Shown: one piece after another, positions 1 through 4,245 of the stretch
How the letters are laid out: every line of letters starts with the position of its first letter
Position numbering within the stretch: position 1 is the first letter of the stretch
Made by a program: the position numbers and the translations under genes
From: an uncultured Oscillospiraceae bacterium
GTDB lineage: Bacteria > Bacillota > Clostridia > Oscillospirales > Oscillospiraceae
Length of the DNA stretch: 5,289 bases
Reading direction: 5' to 3'
NCBI GenBank assembly: GCA_934533005.1
Contig: CAKTBC010000115.1
Location: forward strand, 1-5,289
Notes under the pieces: model-generated
What the model was told of the DNA's origin: nothing
Databases searched by the model: none
Seen by the model: the letters and a program-made list of their open reading frames with translations, nothing else

Positions 1-153
1 GACTTCAAGGCCGTGAAGGAGGGCAACGTCTGGTGCACGGGCAAGTCGTTCTATCAGGCGACGGATATCGTGGGCGAAATGATCCGGGACATCCATCTCG
101 TTCTCACCGACGGCGCGGAGAGCGATATGACGTTCCTGACGCGTGTTTCCTGA
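1..153 (+). CDS. Periplasmic-binding-type ABC transporter substrate-binding protein, C-terminal end (partial)
   Basis: Frame 1 is open from the window edge to a TGA at 151-153, giving the last 50 residues of a protein that starts outside the window. The visible part (AVKEGNVWCTGKSFYQATD, then an amphipathic helix GEMIRDIHLVL) resembles the C-terminal lobe of class III (FecB/BtuF/TroA-like) binding proteins. These often end in an 'AVKxGxVY...' strand followed by a helix of the form 'xxxMIxDLxxIL'. In that family the protein is a lipoprotein or periplasmic receptor that delivers a metal chelate or corrinoid to the permease. The assignment rests on this short similarity and on the permease and ATPase genes directly downstream. 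The signal peptide and ligand-binding residues are not visible. The permease start lies 3 bp after the stop, so the two are almost certainly in one operon. Confidence 0.72.
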   Translation, partial: DFKAVKEGNVWCTGKSFYQATDIVGEMIRDIHLVLTDGAESDMTFLTRVS

Positions 154-156
154 CCC

Positions 157-1233
157 ATGAGCGAGAAAAGACCTGCCAATACCGCCCCGGCGCAAGCCGG
201 GGCGTATCTCGTGCATCAGGCGCGGCGGCGCGCCCGGTATGCGCTTGTGTTCATCGTGCTCATCGCGGCGTTCTGCCTGATCACGGTGCTGAATATCAAC
301 ATCGGCAACATCCCCATCCCGCTCGAGCGGATCGTGGAGATTTTGTTCACCAAGACCGGCAATCCCACGGAGGTGAACATCATCTGGAAGATCCGTCTGC
401 CGCGCATTTTCATGGCGGCGATCCTCGGCGGCGCGCTCTCGCTCTCGGGCTTTCTGCTGCAGACGTTCTTTGAAAACCCGATCGCCGGGCCGTTCGTGCT
501 CGGCATTTCGAGCGGAGCGAAAATGGTCGTCGCGTTCGCGATGATCTATTTCATCCAGATCTTCGGTGTCGTGTCGTCGTATACGCTGATCCTCGCGGCG
601 TTCGTCGGCTCGCTGCTCTCAGTGGGGTTCATCCTGCTCTTTTCCCGGCGCATCCCGAGCATGTCCACGCTGCTCGTCGCCGGTATCATGATCGGCTACA
701 TCTGCACCGCCATCACAGACTTCACCGTGACGTTCGCCGCGGATTCCGATATCGTGAACCTGCATAACTGGTCCAAGGGCAGCTTTTCCGGCATGAACTG
801 GAGCAACGTCGGCGTGGCGGCGACGGTCGTCGGCATTTCCGGCGGCATCACGTTCTTCATGGCCAAGCCCATCGGCGCCTACCAGCTCGGCGAGGCGTAT
901 GCCCAGAGCATGGGCGTGAACATCAAGGCGTTCCGCACGGCGCTGATCATTCTTTCCAGCGTCCTCTCCGCCACGGTGACGGCGTTTGCCGGGCCGATCT
1001 CCTTTGTGGGCATCGCCGTACCGTTTCTCATCCGGCATTGTCTCAATACGTCCAAGCCGCTCGTGGTCATCCCGGCCACATTCTTAGGCGGCGGCGTATT
1101 CTGCATGCTTTGCGATCTGATCGCGCGCACCGCCTTTGCGCCGACGGAGCTGAACATCAGCACCGTTACGTCCATTTTCGGCGCGCCGGTCGTCATTTAC
1201 ATGATGCTGCGCCGGAAGGGGGGACGGAAATGA
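157..1233 (+). CDS. FecCD/BtuC-family ABC transporter permease
   Basis: This 358-residue inner-membrane permease is the usual length for the BtuC/FecCD family, which imports iron-siderophores, heme or cobalamin as a homodimer or heterodimer. After a basic N-terminus (HQARRRAR, residues 20-27), the first membrane helix spans about 28-46. The family signature follows at residues 80-121 (RLPRIFMAAILGG, then SGFLLQ, then NPIAGPFVLGISSGA). The ATPase-coupling region FAGPISFVGIAVPFLIR lies at 277-293, and a conserved C-terminal DLIAR...LNISTVTSIFGAPVVIYMML region ends the protein. In many relatives the coupling motif reads VPH; here it is VPF. The ATG at 157 fits the family N-terminus and lies 3 bp after the binding-protein stop, but no good Shine-Dalgarno sequence precedes it, so translation may depend on coupling. 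The stop overlaps the ATPase start (ATGA). Family identity is firm; the substrate is unknown, with a corrinoid or iron chelate most likely. Confidence 0.95.
   Translation: MSEKRPANTAPAQAGAYLVHQARRRARYALVFIVLIAAFCLITVLNINIGNIPIPLERIVEILFTKTGNPTEVNIIWKIRLPRIFMAAILGGALSLSGFLLQTFFENPIAGPFVLGISSGAKMVVAFAMIYFIQIFGVVSSYTLILAAFVGSLLSVGFILLFSRRIPSMSTLLVAGIMIGYICTAITDFTVTFAADSDIVNLHNWSKGSFSGMNWSNVGVAATVVGISGGITFFMAKPIGAYQLGEAYAQSMGVNIKAFRTALIILSSVLSATVTAFAGPISFVGIAVPFLIRHCLNTSKPLVVIPATFLGGGVFCMLCDLIARTAFAPTELNISTVTSIFGAPVVIYMMLRRKGGRK
183..204 (+). other. Stable GC hairpin with GNRA tetraloop inside the 5' end of the permease gene
   Basis: CGCCCCGGC (183-191) pairs perfectly with GCCGGGGCG (196-204), giving a 9-bp all-GC stem closed by a GCAA tetraloop at 192-195. 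It lies 27 nt into the permease coding sequence and encodes the stretch Ala-Pro-Ala-Gln-Ala-Gly-Ala. No T-run follows, so it is not an intrinsic terminator. Its position just after a binding-protein/permease junction would suit an mRNA-stability or translation-damping element that favours expression of the binding protein. That role is inference; in GC-rich DNA the structure may be incidental. Confidence 0.5.
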
Positions 1234-2351
1234 CGGATCAGCCCTATTTCGTCATCGACGATCTCACGATCGGCTACCACCGGGTGCCGGTCATCCGCGA
1301 TATCTCCGTGAAGGTACAAAAGGGCGAGATCATTGCGCTCATCGGGCCGAACGGCGCGGGCAAGTCCACGCTGCTCAAAACGATCGCGCGCGATCTTGAG
1401 CCGATCCGCGGAAGGATCTGTCTCGAAGGCCGGGACATGCAGACGATCACCTACCGCGAGCTTTCCAAAAAGCTCGCCGTGATCCTTACGGAGCGTATCA
1501 AGGTGGAGCTCACCACCTGCCGCGACGTTGTCGCCACCGGCCGGTACCCGTACACCGGACGGCTCGGCGTGCTCCGCGGCGAGGATCAGCGCATCGTGGA
1601 CGAGGCCATGGAGACCGTTCACGCGCTCGATCTCGCCGAACGCGACTTTAACGCCATCAGCGACGGCCAGCGCCAGCGCGTGCTGCTCGCGCGTGCCATC
1701 GCCCAGCAGCCGGAGATGATCCTGCTCGACGAGCCGACGTCGTTTCTTGACGTGCGCCATAAGCTCGATCTGCTCACCATCCTCACGCGCATGGCGCGAA
1801 AGAAGAACATTACGGTCATCATGTCGCTCCACGAGATCGATCTCGCGGAGAAGGTGGCCGACCGCATCCTCACCGTGAAGGGCGATACGCAGTTCGGCTA
1901 CGGCGCACCCGGCGAGGTATTCGAGGAGAAGGCCATTCGGAAGCTCTACGACATCGAGGACGGGTACTTCGATCCGCTCTTCGGCAGCATCGAGCTAAAA
2001 AAGCCCGCCGGGGACACGCCGGAGGTGTTCGTGCTCGCGGGCGCGGGAACGGGAATCTCCGTTTACCGAAAGCTCCAGCGCGAGAACATCCCGTTCGCGA
2101 CCGGCGTGCTGTACGAAAACGATGTGGACTACCGGCTCGCGCGGCTCCTTGCTGCGGAGACGGTCGCCGTTCCGGCGTTTTCCGCGCCGGATGAGACGGT
2201 ATACGGCCGCGCGATGGAAATGATGCGGCGCTGCGGCAAGATCCTCCTTGCGGGAGACGCCGCCCGCGTGCCGAACGCGCCGCTGCTCGAGCGTGCGCAG
2301 GCCGCCGGTCTCGCCGTTCTCGATGCGAAAAAGGAAGGGTGGACGCTGTGA
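1230..2351 (+). CDS. FecE/BtuD-type ABC transporter ATPase with an extra C-terminal domain
   Basis: This is the ATP-hydrolysing subunit of the importer, 373 residues against about 255-270 for typical FecE/BtuD proteins. The ATPase domain covers about residues 5-255. It has Walker A GPNGAGKST (39-47), a signature ISDGQRQR (143-150), Walker B MILLDEP with D-loop SFLD (163-174), and an H-loop SLHEIDLA (199-206). Two motifs are atypical. The Q-loop region reads AVILTERIKVE (83-93) with no glutamine, and the signature has Asp where LSGGQ has Gly. Residues from about 264 form an added domain that begins with strand FVLAG and a Gly-rich loop AGAGTG (270-275), followed by alternating helix and strand segments to the end. 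I do not recognise this part as a named family. The start is ATG 1230, overlapping the permease stop and preceded by a purine-rich GGAAGGGGGGA; an upstream in-frame extension would run through permease coding sequence and was not chosen. The next gene overlaps its stop by 4 bp. Confidence 0.94.
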   Translation: MTDQPYFVIDDLTIGYHRVPVIRDISVKVQKGEIIALIGPNGAGKSTLLKTIARDLEPIRGRICLEGRDMQTITYRELSKKLAVILTERIKVELTTCRDVVATGRYPYTGRLGVLRGEDQRIVDEAMETVHALDLAERDFNAISDGQRQRVLLARAIAQQPEMILLDEPTSFLDVRHKLDLLTILTRMARKKNITVIMSLHEIDLAEKVADRILTVKGDTQFGYGAPGEVFEEKAIRKLYDIEDGYFDPLFGSIELKKPAGDTPEVFVLAGAGTGISVYRKLQRENIPFATGVLYENDVDYRLARLLAAETVAVPAFSAPDETVYGRAMEMMRRCGKILLAGDAARVPNAPLLERAQAAGLAVLDAKKEGWTL

Positions 2352-3052
2352 GCACGGGGAAGGGCACCTTTTACGCTGTGGGCGTCGGCCCCGGCGATCC
2401 CGAGTGGATGACGCGGCAGGCGTGCCGGGTACTGGAATCGTGCCCCGTGATCGCCGCGCCGCGCACCGCCTCCGGCGAGATGCTGGCGCTTTCCATCGCG
2501 CGCGGCGCCGTCGACCTCGGCGGGAAAACCGTTCTCCCGCTTGAATTTGCAATGTCCCGCGAGGCGTCCGTCCGCGCGGAAGGATACGAGCGCGCCGCAG
2601 ACACCATCGCACGAGAGCTCGACGCCGGGCGCGATGCCGCCATGGTGAATCTTGGCGACGTATCCATATACGCCACGGCGTACTATGTGCTCGACACGCT
2701 GCGCCGCCGGGGGTACGATACGCGGATGATTCCCGGTGTGGCGAGCTTTTGCGCCGTAGCCGCGGCGCTTGGGCGGAGTCTCACGGAAATGGAGCAGCCG
2801 CTGCACATCTATCCCGCCGGGGCATCGGATCTTGACGCGGCGCTTGTGCTGCCGGGGACGAAGGTGCTGATGAAGTCCGGCAGAGCTATCGGCGAGACCG
2901 CCGCGGCACTTGCGCGGCACGGGTTGGCGGATGCGTCCGCCATGGTCGCCGACTGCGGGCTCCCCACGCAGCAGATCTTTGAGACCATGACCGTCCTCCC
3001 GGAGAAGATCAGCTACTTTGCCACCGTGATCGTCCCGGACAAAAGCAAATAA
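2348..3052 (+). CDS. cbiL: Precorrin-2 / cobalt-factor II C20-methyltransferase (CbiL/CobI type)
   Basis: This enzyme uses S-adenosylmethionine to methylate C20 of precorrin-2 (aerobic route, CobI) or cobalt-factor II (anaerobic route, CbiL), an early step of the corrin ring in cobalamin synthesis; it is cytosolic. The 234-residue length is normal. Tetrapyrrole methylase motifs are in order: GTFYAVGVGPGDPEWMT near the N-terminus (6-22), NLGDVSIYAT (101-110), IPGVASFCAVAAALG from 128, and a C-terminal YFATVIVP strand. The 'GDVSIY' and 'PGVASFCA' forms are typical of the C20 enzyme rather than the other corrin methyltransferases. The start is GTG 2348, overlapping the ATPase stop (GTGA), with AAGGAAGGG at 2331-2339 eight bases upstream. 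A GTG at 2339 is in frame but falls within that ribosome site. I prefer cbiL over cobI because the context looks anaerobic; sequence alone does not settle it. It is the last gene of the operon. Confidence 0.9.
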   Translation: MSTGKGTFYAVGVGPGDPEWMTRQACRVLESCPVIAAPRTASGEMLALSIARGAVDLGGKTVLPLEFAMSREASVRAEGYERAADTIARELDAGRDAAMVNLGDVSIYATAYYVLDTLRRRGYDTRMIPGVASFCAVAAALGRSLTEMEQPLHIYPAGASDLDAALVLPGTKVLMKSGRAIGETAAALARHGLADASAMVADCGLPTQQIFETMTVLPEKISYFATVIVPDKSK

Positions 3053-3090
3053 AAAGACGGAACCGGTGCTTCCCCAATTCCGCCTGCCAT

Positions 3091-3141
3091 AAAAAATGTC
3101 CCTCTCCTGCGGTGCAGGGAAGGGACATTTTGCAGATTTTT
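3091..3141. terminator. Bidirectional intrinsic terminator between converging genes
   Basis: The sequence 3093-3103 (AAAATGTCCCT) pairs with 3121-3131 (AGGGACATTTT). Above one C-A mismatch and one T-G wobble, the inner stem CCTGC/GCAGG (3106-3110 with 3114-3118) closes a 3-nt loop GGT. On the + strand the hairpin is followed by TTTT and, a few bases on, ATTTTTTATT. On the - strand it is followed by TTTTTT from the A-run at 3091-3096. It lies 40 bp after the cbiL stop and just before the stop of the converging SH3-domain gene, so it can serve both. Confidence 0.88.
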
Positions 3142-3884
3142 TATTTGAGATCGGGGTTGGAGACCTCGGTATAATCCGGCGTGGGGGAGGGCGCCGCCGT
3201 TGCGGGGGCGACCGGCACGGCCGGATCGGCAGCAGCCGCAGGAGCGGAGGGCGCCGCCGTCACCGCAGCGTCGGCAGTCGTTTCGCGGAGAAGCTCGCTC
3301 GCGGCCCAGCCGTAGCGGTCGTCCGCGGTGCGCAGGAGCACCCAGCCGTTCTGCTTGGCGAGCATTTCTACCGTGTCGCCCGCGTTGAGCGCCATGTTTT
3401 CGCCCCAGTCCATGCCGGGGCCATAGTGCACGGCGAGCATGAACGGGATGACGGTGGCGGTTTTCGCCTCGTCATACCAGAATTCGTTCGCCGGACGGTA
3501 GACATAGCCGAGCATCTCCTCCGTGATCGTGTCGCGCAGAAGCGGGGCGGGCGTGGGCGTCGGCTCCGGGGTCGGTTCGGGCGTGGCGGTGGGCTCCGGC
3601 GTCGGCTCCGGGGTGGGCGACGGCGTGGCGACGGGCTCCGGCGTCGGCGCTTCGGTCGGCGCGGCCTGCTGGGCGCGGAGATCGTCCAGTTGTGTCTGCA
3701 CCGTTGTCAGCTGCTGCGAGAGCGTTTCGGCGCGGGTGTTTGCGGTTTGCAGACGCATGTAAAGCAGCACGATAATAACGGCAAACAGGAGAAGGAGCAC
3801 GACAAGCGCGACCAAAAACGGCTTGAGCGGGCTGCGGTAGGTCTCCTGAGGCTCGTCATCGTATTCGGTATAATCACGCGGCAT
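3141..3884 (-). CDS. Membrane-anchored protein with coiled coil, Pro/Thr/Glu linker and SH3-like domain (hypothetical)
   Basis: This is a 247-residue protein of unknown function. A short acidic, tyrosine-containing N-terminus (residues 1-20) precedes one membrane helix (about 23-42). Next come a heptad-like segment RAETLSQQLTTVQTQLDDLRA (51-71, likely coiled coil) and a Pro/Thr/Glu-rich linker of PTPEP repeats (76-114). A folded region (115-200) follows. Its second half (about 145-199: GPGMDWGENMALNAGDTV, NGWVLLRT, YGWAASELL) looks like a bacterial SH3 domain with the usual 'GW' positions. The last 45 residues are Ala/Pro-rich and disordered. With no signal cleavage site and few charges before the helix, the SH3-like part is probably outside the cell, near the wall; this is inference. 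The start at 3884 is supported by AAGGAGG at 3892-3898 (7-nt spacing). It is a single-gene unit with its own promoter and terminator. Its neighbours give no functional clue. Confidence 0.85.
   Translation of the reverse strand: MPRDYTEYDDEPQETYRSPLKPFLVALVVLLLLFAVIIVLLYMRLQTANTRAETLSQQLTTVQTQLDDLRAQQAAPTEAPTPEPVATPSPTPEPTPEPTATPEPTPEPTPTPAPLLRDTITEEMLGYVYRPANEFWYDEAKTATVIPFMLAVHYGPGMDWGENMALNAGDTVEMLAKQNGWVLLRTADDRYGWAASELLRETTADAAVTAAPSAPAAAADPAVPVAPATAAPSPTPDYTEVSNPDLK
3543..3659 (-). repeat. Low-complexity Pro-Thr-Glu codon repeat
   Basis: This stretch encodes residues 76-114 of the SH3-domain protein, an array of PTPEP/ATPEP units. A 17-bp sequence, GGCGTCGGCTCCGGGGT on the + strand, occurs identically at 3556-3572 and 3598-3614, 42 bp (14 codons) apart, with degenerate copies between and beyond. 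Such arrays can change length by slippage in frame; the protein would gain or lose linker only. Confidence 0.8.
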
Positions 3885-3891
3885 AGGATAG

Positions 3892-3898
3892 CCTCCTT
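3892..3898 (-). promoter_or_regulatory. Shine-Dalgarno site of the SH3-domain gene
   Basis: On the - strand the site reads AAGGAGG, a full match to the 16S rRNA anti-Shine-Dalgarno sequence, seven bases before the ATG at 3884. It fixes the start codon. An out-of-frame ATG just upstream (around 3905) has no such site. Confidence 0.85.
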
Positions 3899-3921
3899 AT
3901 CACTCATGGGAAATTCATATT

Positions 3922-3950
3922 ATTCTATCAGACTTTGCCGGATTGGTCAA
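3922..3950 (-). promoter_or_regulatory. Sigma-A-type promoter with extended -10 for the SH3-domain gene
   Basis: On the - strand, TTGACC (3950-3945) is followed after exactly 17 bp by TAGAAT (3927-3922). The bases before the -10 are TGA, matching the extended -10 pattern TGn. The predicted transcription start is near 3915, which leaves a leader of about 30 nt that contains the AAGGAGG site. The promoter sits between the yedF terminator and the gene it serves. Confidence 0.78.
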
Positions 3951-3977
3951 GTTTTCGCGGCGATTGGCGGGATTTGG

Positions 3978-4016
3978 AAAATAAAACGGCCCTCCCGCGC
4001 GAGGCAGGAGAGCCGT
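3978..4016 (-). terminator. Intrinsic terminator after the yedE-yedF pair
   Basis: Read on the - strand, ACGGCTCTCC (4016-4007) pairs with GGAGGGCCGT (3995-3986) with one mismatch, and is followed directly by TTTATTTT (3985-3978). It begins about 14 bp after the stop of the TusA-like gene and upstream of the promoter for the next gene, so it separates the two transcription units. Confidence 0.82.
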
Positions 4017-4029
4017 AAAGGGGGTAAGG

Positions 4030-4242
4030 TTATTTGCGCAGCGTGACGGTGAAATCGTCGTCGTCACCGTCGGCAACGGTCACGGTGTAGCCCTGGCTCT
4101 CGCCGAAGCGCGTGACGTTTTCCACGGCGCATTTGTTGTCAACGAGCACTTCCAGTTCGCTGGGGGCGTCCGCCTTGATCGCCTTCTGCGCCATGATGAC
4201 CGGCTGGGGGCAGGCAAAGCCTCTCGCGTCAACGGTTTTCAT
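4030..4242 (-). CDS. yedF: TusA/YedF-type sulfur (or selenium) carrier protein, single domain
   Basis: This 70-residue TusA/SirA-fold protein has the hallmark N-terminal motif ARGFACPQPV, with the active cysteine Cys11 in a CPxP motif. Proteins of this family carry a persulfide (or, proposed, a perselenide) on that cysteine and pass it to partner enzymes in the cytosol. The middle (LEVLVDNKCAVENVTRFGESQGY) and the acidic-then-basic end (DGDDDDFTVTLRK) resemble the N-terminal domain of the selenium-associated YedF proteins, which are usually about 200 residues with a second, DsrE-like domain. That second domain is missing here, and the terminator follows directly. The ATG at 4242 lies 3 bp after the yedE stop. 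Its GGAGG (4251-4255, 8-nt spacing) is embedded in the last codons of yedE, so the two are translated together. The family call is firm. The choice between YedF (selenium) and YeeD (thiosulfate) types is open. Confidence 0.88.
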   Translation of the reverse strand: MKTVDARGFACPQPVIMAQKAIKADAPSELEVLVDNKCAVENVTRFGESQGYTVTVADGDDDDFTVTLRK

Positions 4243-4245
4243 GGA

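Noticed and set aside
1038..1229. A 64-codon N-terminal extension of the ATPase in the same frame
   Set aside because: It would overlap conserved permease coding sequence, and its translation is not ABC-like. The ATG at 1230 has a purine-rich site and gives the normal FecE N-terminus.
1197..2920. Several - strand open frames of 165-263 codons opposite the ATPase and cbiL
   Set aside because: Their translations are Arg/His/Ala-rich with no motif and no ribosome site, while the + strand shows complete Walker and methylase motifs. They are high-GC shadows.
3058..3082. A possible small hairpin GGAA...TTCC after the cbiL stop
   Set aside because: The stem is only 4-5 bp and has no T-run; the strong hairpin immediately after explains termination.
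3543..3659. The GC-rich repeat considered as a CRISPR or intergenic repeat array
   Set aside because: The copies are imperfect, have no unique spacers and keep the reading frame of a Pro/Thr/Glu linker.
3707..3907. A 66-codon - strand frame starting just upstream of the SH3-domain gene, a possible leader peptide
   Set aside because: It has no Shine-Dalgarno sequence before its ATG and contains the AAGGAGG site of the real start. It runs on into the gene in another frame, with a composition unlike a leader peptide.
3096..4046. A long + strand open frame (about 316 codons) opposite the SH3-domain gene
   Set aside because: It is rich in Arg/Gly and low-complexity, runs across two terminators and a promoter, and mirrors the high-GC codon pattern of the real gene, which has an AAGGAGG site, membrane helix and recognisable domain.
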